A stretch of 64,000 nucleotides of DNA, from contig OY727097.1 in NCBI GenBank assembly GCA_963402885.1, positions 12,338,001 to 12,402,000 of the forward strand, read 5' to 3'. The position numbers and the translations under genes were made by a program. The notes under the pieces were generated by a model. It searched no databases and was not told the DNA's origin. It saw nothing but the letters and a program-made list of their open reading frames with translations. The stretch comes from Antedon bifida. Its lineage: Eukaryota > Echinodermata > Crinoidea > Comatulida > Antedonidae. Within the stretch, counting starts at the first letter, position 1. Every line of letters begins with the position of its first letter. Of the stretch, positions 1 through 14,000 are shown one piece after another.

Positions 1-258
1 GGTTCAGTAAAGTTACCATTTACACTAACAACTTGCGTACGATTAGTGATATAAGATTGGAACCAGTCAGTACACTTAAATCCTTTTTCTAAAACAATTG
101 CCTTTTTTTAAACCGCCGATAAGATTTATGGTTTCTTTAAGTTGAATATGGGCTTGCGAAAACCGAATTGGTAAGTATGAAGTATTTTTTTTTGGAAAGA
201 TACATTTCAACTTTTGTTGCTACAAATTTAAAGAATATTTGAGATAAATGTACAACTA
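1..258 (-). pseudogene. Non-LTR reverse transcriptase fragment (copy 1)
   Basis: On the minus strand, about 1-60 reads as the end of an RT finger/palm segment: residues DWFQSYITNRTQ followed by VVSVNGNF, a pattern typical of jockey/CR1-type LINE reverse transcriptases ahead of the PQGS block. Upstream sequence stays partly open, but a run of seven T at about 104-110 breaks the frame; the second copy at 8.23 kb has six and stays open. The fragment runs off the left edge. No start codon or catalytic DD is visible, so it is a dead LINE piece. The RT-type motif is read directly; the clade is uncertain. Confidence 0.55.
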
Positions 259-1983
259 ATGTGTTTATATAAAAGTATCTATCCGGAGATCCAGCTTCGT
301 GAATACAAAATACTGATGGATGATCCTATAGGCCTATCAATTTGATCTCTGGTGCGCGTGCGTACAATTGAGGGACTAGTGCTGTTCCGCCGTACCACGC
401 CAAGAAAGTTAAAGAGTCGCTATCCAATCCTAATCTGTTTCTCAGTGTCCTAATTAAACTAAATAAGATAGGAATATAACATTTTAAAGTACCATGTTTA
501 TTATTTGGTGTGAGGTGGGTCTTAGGGGTGGCGGCGTTCATTCGAGGGAGGCGTTTGTTGGTAACATTTCATAATTAATAAATTCCTCTAGATATGAACA
601 ATTCAAGCAAAGAATTTTAAGATTAACAATAATGTTGTTAAAAATAATAGCAGAACATTTGTGGTCGTTTTCACATTTGTAGGTCTTGGTTTTGTGTTGT
701 TTTGTTTATGTCCTTTATTACTGTATGTTAATTCCATTGATATGTATGCTTTTGCTGTTTTAGTGTTAGTCTTTGAAGTAAATGTATTTGTTAGAATGGG
801 GCAAACCTTCAACTAGTGAAAGCTATTAATTGTTTGCTCCAATTTGCTTTTGCTATTCGTGACTAGGAGAACGTAAAAACTACAACACCGTATTAATTAT
901 AATCAAGAAGTGATAAATAAACAAAACAATGCTTGGTAAATTGTAGATATAGCAGTCAATAAATTCTTCTACAAATATAAATGTGTTTGTGTTATAATAC
1001 AATATTGCGTTGATAAATACTATGTGGCGGGTTGTTTATGAGAGGGTGGATGTTGAATATCTTAAAGATAGTTTATAGGGGAAAGGGCGTTTATTCAAAT
1101 AAATGCGGTAGGCCTAATTGGATACTAATCAATACATTATTTACTTTAATTCAAACACCAAATAATGACAATCATCAGTGGGTCATTTTGGCAAACACGT
1201 TTTAGACGGCTTGCAACATGGGCCAAAGCTCAATGGCGATACACATGCAGATAGTGTGCAACCTGTTCAAACCAAACATCAACTCAACAACTCGGCTATC
1301 ATTCGGCTATATCGAGATTTTAATATAATATAATAATAGGCTATAATCAGTTCTCCCGATGTAGGCATAATGTACTTTTTACCCGGGTTATGATAATTAA
1401 AATTGTATATACTGATTTCCCCCGCGATCGTTTTTTGCACAAACAAAAATGTGATGATGTCATATAACTACCATAGTTGGGCACATCACATTTTGTTTTG
1501 TCAAACTAAATTTATAGTGTAGACAGAGCTTTAAATATTATGCGTGGCCGTAAGAAAAAACAGTCGCAAAATAGTATTAGTGAAACGCGTAATAACATTA
1601 CAGTAATAATTAATAATTCATAAAGTTTATGACATAATCAAATTAAAAAATGTATTACAAAGTGCGACAGACAGTTATTAAAAAGTGTGACAGCTCGATT
1701 ACTACAAGTGCGACAGTACAAACGGGGTTTACAGATAGTAATTATATGCGATGTTTCAAGACAGTACTTATCAGGAATTGACCCTATTTGTGTTCTTTCT
1801 TGAATTTCAGGATCATTAATTTGCAAAATAATATTAGTGACAATACAGTCATCCTCACTACAAAGTAGGCCTTAGTTGGTTCATTTAGGTATGTTATTAC
1901 CGACACGCCCTTTAAATTGTAAAATTAGCACTTTGTTTTAATCACACTGAATTATAGCACATATTAGTATTAATGTTTGTAAC
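259..1983. other. Intergenic or intronic DNA, no gene seen
   Basis: AT-rich sequence with scattered stops on all frames. Small open frames at 326-541 and 603-812 (minus) have no recognisable domain and no flanking splice signals. Around 1880-1985 the sequence is intron flanking the ankyrin exon at 1990-2088. That flank recurs at 9215 and 11500, and as an exon-less ghost near 7229. Confidence 0.5.
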
Positions 1984-1989
1984 ACTTAC

Positions 1990-2088
1990 ATTCCTTTGAA
2001 GATCCAATTTAGCTCCAGCCTTGATCAAAATAGTGCACACATCTGTGTGGCCGTTTTGTGCAGCCATATATAAAGGTGACGCTCCAGT
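1990..2088 (-). CDS. Ankyrin-repeat exon 7
   Basis: A 99-nt phase-0 exon on the minus strand, with acceptor AG at 2089-2090 and donor GTAAGT at 1984-1989. It encodes one 33-residue ankyrin repeat: TGASPLYMAAQNGHTDVC followed by a TILIKAGAKLDLQRN tail. It is closely related to the exons at 9324-9422 and 11575-11673, and the flanking introns are also homologous. No stop follows in the window, so the gene continues leftward. Confidence 0.85.
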
Positions 2089-5000
2089 CTGAAATATTAC
2101 AAACATTATGTTATAATATTTTTCTCTCTAAACAAAGTATTATAATATTTTCCTGAAATCAATACGATGTGATCAATTAACAATAACGTTATGGATTTAA
2201 TTAAGTACGGTATGCTACATTGTTAAATTAAATAAAGAATAATGTATTGTATACGTATACATTTTTCTTGCTTTTATAACTTTTATAGTACTTTATAAAT
2301 GTAAAACAAGTGTTTCTTTGCCTGAAATGTAAACACTTCATCCGGTAGTGCTAACTAGTCTCAGTGAAAATTATGATAAAGTGTTGACGGGAGGACGTTT
2401 TGCCGATGGAGGGCCAAAATCACGTATTTTTTTAAAATGTATTTATTTTTTTTTTTATTCAATATATCGTAATCGCAGCACAAGGCTGAATTAAAACAAT
2501 ATTAACATGATAATGTACACATTAAAAGAACAAAACATCTAAAAAATTACAAATATAAAGCCCCCTATACAAATTTAAAAATAGACAAAAACTAGCACAC
2601 AAGCACGCGAGCAGAAATTGCACATGATGACCAATAAAACAAGAATCATTTGTCATTAAGGAGTTTGGCGAGAAAGGGTATAGCACTTTTGGCATATCTT
2701 TCGGTTCCTTCGGTTCGGTACATTTATGCCAAATATGTATCTATATCGTTTTGAGAATGACAGAATTATTTTACTACTATACATTGGTTTGTAAATGAAT
2801 ACGTTTATAAATATTTATTAAGTCATGGTAATGAAAATGAGAAAAAATTACAATAAAGGTGGGTGACTCCCACGAAAGAGCACGGGGGATTATAAATTCG
2901 TTGGATTTTCTAAGGAGCATACTGTGAGAACGAGAATTAATTAAACCACTCTTTAATGGAATTGGAACAGACGCATTGATGTGCAAATTCTTTACATAAT
3001 TTAATTCTTCTCGTATCAAGCGTCTGAAGATTAGTACTTTTAAGTGCGTTAAGATATGTGTCGTACTTAGGTCCCAATATAATCCGAAGCGCTCTTTTTT
3101 TAATTCGCTCAATCATGAGAGACTGTTTTATAGTACTACAACTATGCCACGCTGTTGAGGCATACTCGACAATAGGACGAACGTACCCCACATAAACGGA
3201 CACCAAATCGCAAGCAGAAACTCTAAAACGCTTGAGACGATTAAGCATATAATCTACGGCTACTATTAGAAATCATATTGCTAACAAGAGTATCCCATCT
3301 TAAATTTGCTTGTATAGGGATACCGATAATTTTTATTTCATGCACAAAATCCAGCAATTTACCAACTATAACTAAGTTTGGAGGATCGGGAGGGTGTTTT
3401 TTAAAACAAATTTGCAAGGCTTCCATTTTGATGGATTGAGTTTGAGAAATATTTGACTAGTGAGAATCAATAAGGCATTTAATTAAAATGCAGACGGTCT
3501 TAAAATAACGTGACATATTTCGATAAATATATTCTCATCATCAGAACTGTAATCAAAGCCTAGAGTACTTGTATACCTATTAGACGGTTGCATTTAAAAT
3601 GAGTCAATAATTAGCATGAGAAAAGATTTATCGCGTTATTTTAAGACGGTCTGCATTTTCATTAAATGCCTTATGATATTATTGATTATCACTCGTCATT
3701 TTAGTGTTATTATACATGATGACAAAGCCGACGATCCGAGAATCACATGTTTTAAAAAACACCCACGTGTTATTTTCAAAAAACATTGCACATCGGCGAC
3801 GTCCGATGGCATGCGTGACTGGCGAAACAACGCAACAAAAATGTTGGCTAAAAACGAAAATGGCATGTTTTGTTTTACTGTAGGCCTATCCAGTAGGCCT
3901 ACAATGAAACGTGTATTTTGTGTACCCCACGGTACAAAGTGTCATACAAGTAGTACATTTAATAATTCGAACAACCTAGATCGTGAACATAATTCATACG
4001 CTTTTGCTGTAGCGTATGTATACACAGTACACGACGTACGCGTCTGTAAACTTCGCCGGGGAAACAACTACGCATTTTGGTCCCTGGATGAAACATGTGT
4101 ATTACGCTTAAACCGTGTATTCCACGATGTCACTGGATCGGTCACTTAATAATAATAATTTCTTTAATTGTCAAATTCATCATGTGTTTGTCATTACTAT
4201 GAACTTTAATTGTACTGATTGGAATAATTAATCAGTATTTAATAATTCTAGCCTTCTAATCAATGTTAGTTACATTGAAAACCTCATCCAAAGGATGCGA
4301 TGTAAATCCACTCAACAATTTGTTGAATGGCAAGAGACATGGGTCTGCTAATTCACTTGCAACTGTTTGTCTTCTTTTTAACAATAATTTGATGACGAAG
4401 TAACAGTTACTGTATAGTCAGAGTGAAAATAATTATAAGAATTATTGTTTCAGATTTGTAATAATTACGTCAAGTATAGCCTCTTCTCTAGTAGCTATGT
4501 CAACCACTTGACTTAGCGATTGGGCATGTCAAAGTGCCCTGGTATTTGCACGTTAAAATCGCCTATGATCAATCAATCAATCAATTCATATTTATAATGC
4601 GCCGAATTCTTCCCAGAGAGTAAGTTCTAAGGCGCAACGCTAGAACCGCTAGCACTTGTAAATTTGTTGAAATAAAATATGTTTTCAGATGCCTTTTAAA
4701 CAAGTCTGTAGATGTTGATTTTCTAATGTTAATCGGAAGAGTGTTCCATATAGATGGAGCGCAGACACTAAACGCACGATCACCATACGTTTTTAGGCGT
4801 GATCTAGGTACGTGTAATCTTATGTTATCATTAGATGATCGTAGTGAACGATTGCTGTGTTGGTAGCTTAGCAATTCACTCAGGTACTCCGGTGCCAGGC
4901 CATTAAGGCATTTATATGTCAGTAGCAGAATTTTGTATTCTATGCGTTTCTTTATTGGTAACCAGTGCAGTTTGATAAAAAGTGGAGTAACATGGTCATA

Positions 5001-8000
5001 CTTCCTGCGCATATATATGATACGTGATGCTGAGTTTTGAACAAGTTGTAATTTTTGGATCGTAGTCTCAGGTAGGCCATAAAGAAGCCCATTACAGTAA
5101 TCTAGCCTTGATAACACCAATGATATTACTGCCTGTTTCGTCGCTTCAACAGTAAGAAACGGTCTGATTTTCGCTATATTACGTAGATGATACATTGACA
5201 TTTTTACGATATTGGACACTTGAGGTTTCATCGATATATTACGATCAAAAATAACCCCAAGATTTTTAACCGGGAGGTTTGTAATCACTATATCACTATC
5301 TCCAATACGAATGGATTGAATATTGATTTTGGATAAAGAGATATCGGATCCGATGATTAAAATTTTGGTCTTGTCAGAATTAAGTTTTAACTTATTTTGA
5401 GACATCCAAATAGATAAGTCACTCAGACATGCCTCAACTTTACGTATAGCTTGAACGATGGAATCTTTCGGAGAGACAGTCAAATATAGCTGCGTATCAT
5501 CCGCAAATCCATGCGTGACGATTTCGTGATTTCTTATTATTGTCGCTAGCGGTAAGATATAGATGAGAAAGATTATCGGTCCGAGAACGGAACCTTGTGG
5601 CACGCAATATGACAGATAGTAAATGATCGATTTAACGTCATTGATTTTAATACGTTGCGAACGTCTGGTTAGGTATGATTTGAACCACTTAAGGACTGTC
5701 CCTTCAATACCTAGGATAGTTTTCATTCTTTCAAATAAAACGCTGTGGTCAATGAGATCAAACGCAGCACTCAGGTCTAATAGAATAAGGATTACTACGC
5801 CTTTTTGATCAACAGCCGATACTATATCATTGTGTATTCTAAGTAAGGCAGTTTCGGTTTAATGAAATGCTTTATAAGCTGATTGAGTTTTTTCGTGCAA
5901 GTTAAATTCGCTCATATAGTCATTCAATTGTTGGGCGACAGTCTTTTCTAAAATTTTAGATAAAAATGATAGATTGCTCACCGGTCTGTAGTTTTTTAAA
6001 ATGTTACGATCAAGAGAAGGTTTTTTCAATAAGGGTGAAACATGACAATAGCCGATTTCATGGTTTCTGGAAAAATTCCGGAATCAAGCGACTGGTTTAT
6101 TAGCCTAGTGATGAACAGTAATGTAGAATCATGAGTTTTCTTTGCAAGCCATGTAGGGAGCGGATCTAAATCGCAATGTTTTGATGCTGAAGTTGCAATT
6201 AGTTTGCGGACATCCTCACTGCAGACTGGTCGGAAAAAAGTAACGACATCAACGCAAGCATAAAACAACTATATTCTACAAATAAACATGATCAGAAATA
6301 GACAATGTAGTCGCTTAGTATATATAGCAATTTCATTATGTAACTGCTGTGTTCAGTGTTATATGTTATTTACGTACATTATACAGAAACACCTTCCTCG
6401 TGATCATGTTTACGATAATATGTAAAATAAATGTTAAACATCAGAGATGTTATCTATCGGGTTGCCAGTTATATAGTAAAAACAATTAATACTAGAATAT
6501 AAAAACTACATAATGAAAAAAGAAAACCTGGATAACCCCATTCCGTTAACGTTTGAACTATACTAACTTTAGATAAATTGGAGCTCATCAGGATTTGAAA
6601 AAAGAATGTTTGGCAAATCAAAATTGATTACATTCCGATTATCAATGGTAGGAAGACGTAAACTTACTGTGTGTTTTTCGCATTTAAATTATAATAGTAT
6701 GAGGCTAATTAGACGGATTTTGTTTCTCAGGCTCACTATGCAATCGCGAAATTTTCTTTTAATTCTAAGCTCACATAAACAGGCAATGAAATCGTTGATA
6801 AAAACATAAGCTTATACAGTATATTTATATTATTTTTTGTGGATTTTTACTTTTATGTTGAACCAAAGAAACGATAAGGAATAAATTACCTTCGTGACGT
6901 TTCGTCGACAATACAGTATATTTATATTAGTTATTTATTTATTTACTTGTTCTCGCTTTACTTGGCCTTTTTTTTTTAAGAAGCGTATAAAAATCAATTT
7001 GCATGATTGATTTCTGTAATATAAATTATGTAAAAGCGTTGTTTCCAGTGTTCATTGTTCGACAGATCGAGTATGATGTTATAACAGGTCATGATTGTTA
7101 TTATAAAAATATGATATGAAAATAACTATTGTTGTTATGTTGTACCATGTTGTGTTGAAGTTTAACAGAACAATAGAAATAGTTCTATTGGTTCTGCTAA
7201 TTTAGTATTATTTATATAATGTAGTGACAGTACTTTAGGTATGTTATTACCGGTTACCGGTTTAAATTTGAAAATTAAATCATTTGTTTTAAAGGGCCTA
7301 CAATAGTCTTGCTGAAACTTGCAAAACCTCTAAAAATTACAATCTTGGTCTACTGTAATTAACAAAATACAATACACATTCACCTAAGACTAACGACCAA
7401 CAAAAATTATTTCAGTGTAGTTACAAGAGTCTATTTGGCTAAAATCACATAAATAAATTTTGGGTCACACGACCTTTGACCGTTTGATTCTTTAGGTCAA
7501 TCAAGATTTCCACATTGGTTTAGGAATGAAAAGGTAATAAATAGCTTTCAATACAGAAAGGCATCCTACAAATCTGCTATAAGCTTAAGGGACAAGTTCA
7601 GAAATGAAAGAAAATTCAACAGCGTTTACAGCAAAAAGGCATGCTAACAAATCTGCTGTTAGTGCTTAAGCGGAATTAGCAGATGTAGCAGCTTAAGCGA
7701 CGATTTCAGAAGTGAAAAGGTAATAGCATTTACAGCACAAAGACAGCAATCCCGTTTTGAACTAGTGGTGGCGCCAGGATATTCGTGACAGACTAAAGTC
7801 CCCGACTGGTGGGCTATGCGAAGCGATCATCACTTGGCTGGGGGGAAGAAGGCCGCCAAGCAACGCGCTTTAGCGTAATTTGAGGCCGCTTTAATCAGAT
7901 TTATTGGAGGAAACTTTTGTAATTTTTAATGGTACATGTAAATAAAATACTGTGGGCAAACACATTGCATGAGGTCCGATGGTATACATGGCTGTGTTTT

Positions 8001-11000
8001 AATAAATTCTTTCAATTTAAAAAATGAAGTGATTACCTTCGACAGGTTCAGGGAAGTTTAGCTAGGTTCCCACTAGAACGTAACGCAAGGACGTAAACGC
8101 AACGCAAGCGTTTTAACCAATGACAAGTGAAGTTATAGACAGTTAGCAATCACAAGCGAATAAGCCACCGCTTGTGATTGGTCAATTCACTTGCGTTGCG
8201 TTACGTCCTTGCGTTGCGTCGCTAGTGGACCATTTACACTAACAACTTGCGTACGATTAGTGATATAAGATTGGAACCAGTCAGTACACTTAAATCCTTT
8301 TTCTAAAACAATTGCCTTTTTTAAACCGCCGATAAGATTTATGGTTTCTTTAAGTTGAATATGGGCTTGCGAAAACCGAATTGGTAAGTATGAAGTATTT
8401 TATTCTTGGAAAGATACATTTCAACTTTTGTTGCTACAAATTTTAAAGAATATTTGAGATAAATTGTAGAATATTAATCATCCGATAATATCATGTTCTA
8501 GAATTGTTCTTCAATAAAAGTAACTTTAGCTGTTGTAAGATTATGAGGAACATTAAACGAAAAGACATTCTTTATATTTTTATTATACTCCCGCAATAAT
8601 AATATGTAACATCAGCAAACTGGATACGTACAAACAAATAGAGAAATTATATCCAGGTTATCAGTATGTATGCGGTTGGGTGTTTAACGAAAATCGGAGT
8701 TTAACGTTGGGCAAGGTGTGTGGTGTTAATTCTCACAAGTAGGCATAATAAAATAAGATTTGTAGTAATCATTATTATTAATAAAGAGTTTGGTAGTTTA
8801 CCTCTTAATCAATGAGTATCATTGGTTTTCATCAAGTGCGTGGCGTGTTGGTCAGCCGATTGCAAATTCCCGCCAAAAGGAAACGAACAAAATCAAATGA
8901 AAACGGGATAAAAATATACCAAAACACACTGTACATATCCATGAAGTCGTTCAGGTGATCAATATTGCACTTAGATGTTAAACAGATCACCAATTGAATA
9001 ACGATGCCTCACACAGTACCGTTTTACGGTCTCCATAAAATCAAGGAATTTATGATTCTACACCTTTGGTTATACTGCACAATTTTAATTTATAGTCACC
9101 AATACGTTCAATTGAGTCAGCTAACTGTAAATATCAACAATCGGTGTGTTTCTGACAACAAAGCCTAAGATTTTCATCGGATTTACAACGACGTCTTAAG
9201 TGCTAGGCATATTTTAGATATGTTATTACCTCCGGTTCGCCCTTTAAATTTGAAAATAAAATTATTTGTTTTAATCACACTGATTTATATAGCACCCTTA
9301 TTAATAATATTTGTAAAACTTACATTTGTTGTAAGATCCAAATTAGCACCTGCCTTGAGCAAAACAGTGCAAACATCCGTGTGGCCTTTTCTTGCAGCAG
9401 AATGCAAAGGTGTCCAACCATCCTGAAATATTACAAACATTATGTTATAGTATTTTAAACAAACTATTTAATATTGTACTAAAATCAATTAGAGGGGATC
9501 ATGTATTATACTACTTCAATAAAATAATTAAATTTATATATTTAAAGTATGATAAATTGTAAAAATTGCCAAATATATTTTATTAATATTTGATATTTTC
9601 GTTGTAAAGTGCATTACAAACGCATTTGCTTGCATGGTATTCTTGTGGATGGTACACTTAATAATAACTGTGGCATTTATAAACTGTTACCAATTGTGTA
9701 AAATATGGTGTTTCTTTATATTTGGACTCAACCTTTATTATTTTTCTTACCAGTAGAATTATTCTAAATATATTGACACCTTTGAACAATTTCAAATTTT
9801 GGAATGTTATGCACATTTTCATTATAGATCTAATGTGATCAAATATAGGTCTAATATATTCAGATTGATCAGTAAAAATAAGAAATGCGTTATTATTATG
9901 TTATTTAATTTCAAACTTTAATCCGTTACGAGATTTACACGGACACGTTATATATCCGATAGGACTTATTTTATATACAATCTCTTATTTCAAGATTTTA
10001 TTGACTTCTGCATTACAGTTATTTTATTGTAAGAGAGTAAACCGTAACGAACTGTACAAAGTACAGATCACATTTTTTGTGGTCATTCTTGATCAAATAA
10101 TCAATCAATTGATTAATTAGGCCTAATACGTTTTGTCTCCACACGTTAACAGTATTTGTTTCATGTACAAAACAACATGCATTTTAAATGTGTTACATGT
10201 GTTGCAATCAACGGAAATATTTATGAATCGAAATGAATCTTTTGTGTCTAATTTATCCAAAACAATATTATTTTAATTATAAACTTTTAATATTAAATCA
10301 TTGGACAGTTTGTTGTGATATGTGTAATGTACTTCCTAATTTAAAAATAAGTATGAAAGCAAACATAACAACGGACAATGATTAATATTTTCCCGAAGAA
10401 TTGTTGAATTAAACTAAAATTTGAACTCAATCATCACCGTGATGAGTTCGGGATATCCGCGTTAACGCACACAGTGTAACAAACATCTTAAAATACGCAC
10501 ATACTCTATGACCTAAAAAAAAAATGTATAGTGCTGAATTATTTCTATGTGTCATACAGTACTAAGTGCGAAAAACCAATAAAGTAAATAGTGTTTGTTT
10601 TCTTCGTAAAAAAAACAATGCCTTTTATTTAATATTGTTCCTAATAGTATAATATTAAATGTGTTGGTGTATATCACTGTTACGAGTCCAGTTAAGCACA
10701 ACTGTGACATCTTGTCTACAAACGTCTATAAATTCCAAGTCCTCTATTGTCTGACTTCATTTTTAATGAAGTTATAGGCCTTCAAATTCAAATGTCAAAT
10801 GAATACTAATATTGGTGTCCTTTCTGCATGATTTCAAGCTCTTCCGCTAGTCGACCTTATTGACCAACTCATTGCTTTTGGCCAGTAGTTTACTACACCG
10901 CAACATCACATCCATGTTATTATATTATTATTACTGGCACGCCCTTTAAAGATATATTGTCCCTTGAAACACAAAAAATGAAAGTCAACATATTCTAAAT

Positions 11001-14000
11001 TTAAATTGGCCATATCAAAGTAATATTAAAGTAATTCACTTTAAGTCGAAAATTCGAGCCAAAAACAACAAGTTTACGTAATTAACAGGTAAATTAATTT
11101 GATTACATTTCGTCTGGAAAATCGTCGCTAGCGAAAGTAAACAAAGATTTCAAACCACGAGTATGCATTATGCATAATGCTAATTAGGATTGTTTACAAC
11201 TCGTCACGGTTGTTGAGAAGGTGTTTTCACACAGATCACGACGAAGTTTTATGATTATGCATACAGAGCAGCCAAACAAGCGCGTTGCATTATGAGATAG
11301 GCCTATGTTTTGATCGAAAACTTATTAAAAGTTATTTTTTGAACAAAAAAACGTCTGCATTTCAGTTAAATGATTTTTTTTCCGACTAATTTTTGGTGGA
11401 AGTTAATAACTATTATGATACTTCAAAATGACCCACTTTTTTCGAAATCTTTTTTTTTTATTTTTTGGGAATTTAGTCAAAGGGACAATACATCTTTAAA
11501 TTGTAAAATTAAACATTTTTTTAATCACACTGAATTATATAGCACATGTTATTATTAATGTATGTAACACTTACTTTGTCCTGAAGATCCAATTTAGCAC
11601 CAGCCTTCAGCAAAATGGAGCAAACATCCGTGTGGCCGTGTTGTGCAGCCACCTTTAAAGGTGACCATCCATCCTGAAATATTACAAACATTATTATAAT
11701 TATGTCAAAGTATTATAATATTGTCCTGAAATCACTACGATGTGATCAATTAAAAATGACCTTATAGATTTAAATAATGCTAAATTGTTAAATTAAATAA
11801 AGAGTATAAACCCTTGATGTTTTCTTTAAAATAATGTATTGTATACGTATACATTTGTCTTTTTTGTATAACATTTTTTCATAGTACTTTATAAATGTAA
11901 AACAAAGTGTTTTTTTTTCTGAAAAATAAACACTTCATCAGGAGTGGAGTTGTGGCTTGGTGGTTATGATGCTTGGCTACCACTCCAAGGGTCCTGGGTT
12001 CAAGTCCCGTCACATGTCAGGATTTTTTCTAAGGACAAAATTACAACTCCACTCCCTAAGACTTGTAATAAGACTTTGTTTATGTAGAGCATCTTGTGTA
12101 TATATGTTTGTCTCGTGAACCTCTTTTAGATCCCTAATGATCAGCAATTGCTGGATGGATCACCCTCTTTAAATATGGTAAAAAAAAAAAATAAATAAAA
12201 AAAAAATCCGGTAGTGCTAACTAGTCTGAGTGTAAATTATGATAAAGTGGCGTTTGAACTGGCAGTTACGACTAAAATATCTAGGCTCCAAATTCTGTTC
12301 AGGTAACACATTTGTGTGTTATAATTATTTCGAGTGTTTCACCTGCTTTGATAGAAACTACACTGTAATGAGTTGAAAATGTAAACATATTAGTGTATTG
12401 GTAAACACATGATGTACTGCAAACCAAAATAGTGTATTTGTGCACATAATAGTAGGTGTAATTGAGACCGTTTTATTTGACACGAAAAAGCATGTGAAGT
12501 CTTAAAAAACGTACGTAATCATATAATGTAGTACATTTTGAATGTTGACATGACATGATAAACAATAAATATGTTCCTTCTAACAGAGTTCAACTTAGAT
12601 TTTTCTCGGGTTACTTGGATTTCGTTCTTAAATACGGTGTATTGTTGTATTTATTGTAATGCCATGTGTTCTCTACAGGTCGATATTACATAGTTTGGGT
12701 GCGGACATTTCTCTTAGTATTATTGGGTAACACCGTGGCTTAAAAATATATTGTTTATTATAAAACATAGACCTTTTCAAAAACACTACTTAGTTTATTA
12801 ATGAAAAAGATCATAATTTTGGCCCTCTATAGGCAGAACCTCTCGTAATCGGCCACATTTCAATTCCATAAAATAAGGAAATTAATTATTAGGAGTTGAT
12901 ACCTTAGTGGCTACAGCCCAGGTCTATAGTCTACATTAGTTAATATGGCCAACCACATGAATTCCAGGAGAGTGAGTGACCTGCTACATAACCAACCCTG
13001 AATGTATAGTTTTCCAAAGAATGCGCTACATGGCTAAATTAAACTAAATTTGAACTCATCAAGCCAAAAGACGTTCGTTTTTGTCGCAAATACTGTAGGA
13101 GCAAATGCAAGCGTAAGCAACTGAAGAAAAGATATTTAGGCCTAACCTAGATGTCATAAGTAAGTCCGTTAATTACATGTTTCACGTTTGGTCTCTTCAG
13201 AAAATGGAGAACCATACGAACCCCTCTTGCTATGGGCTTGCCCTTCACCGTGACGAGTTCGAGATATCATCGTTAACGCACACCCTGTAACTAACATGAC
13301 ATACACATATACTCTATGACCCGAAAAATATGTTTATAGTGTGCTAAATTGTGTCTATTCTGTGTCATACAATATTAAGGGCGAATAACCAATAAGTGAA
13401 GGTTAATAGTCTATTCTGTTCCGTTTATTCAGTAAGGCCTACATTTCACTCAGATATGTTACTTTTCACTATGATCACACGATTACGAAATCAGCAACAG
13501 TTGACCACATACGAATGGCAATCGGTTCTTTTTAGTGGGCTGAATTATTAACATCAATTGACTTAAACGGCCACCAACTGTTAGTACTCAGTTTAATAAA
13601 ACTAATTCCCACTTGTACAGAGAATTTGACATGAAAACTTTTACAGATAGGCCTACAACAATAATATCATTTCACTATAAATCTTTGATATCATGTGTTA
13701 TAAACAACACCGGATGTGTTTACAATTGCCATTTCACGGCAATACGGTTGAGTTTCATATGAAACAAAGTTAAAGAGATTATAAGTTTCTGAAATATATT
13801 GTAGTGCTGCTGTGTTATCGGAGAAAGTTTATAATCTAATCACAGTATCTATATATAAATTTACGTAAGGGCAAAATTCGGTAAATCGCGCATTATTTAT
13901 AAATTTACGTAAGGGGAAAATTTTGTAAATCGCGCGTTATTTCTAGAATGTTTACTCGATGGTGGTATATAAAGTTGATTCATACTTTCGATACTGATTT

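Noticed and set aside
11941..12020. Functional tRNA gene
   Set aside because: A and B boxes are present, but the acceptor stem does not close and the sequence continues into a SINE body with an A-tail.
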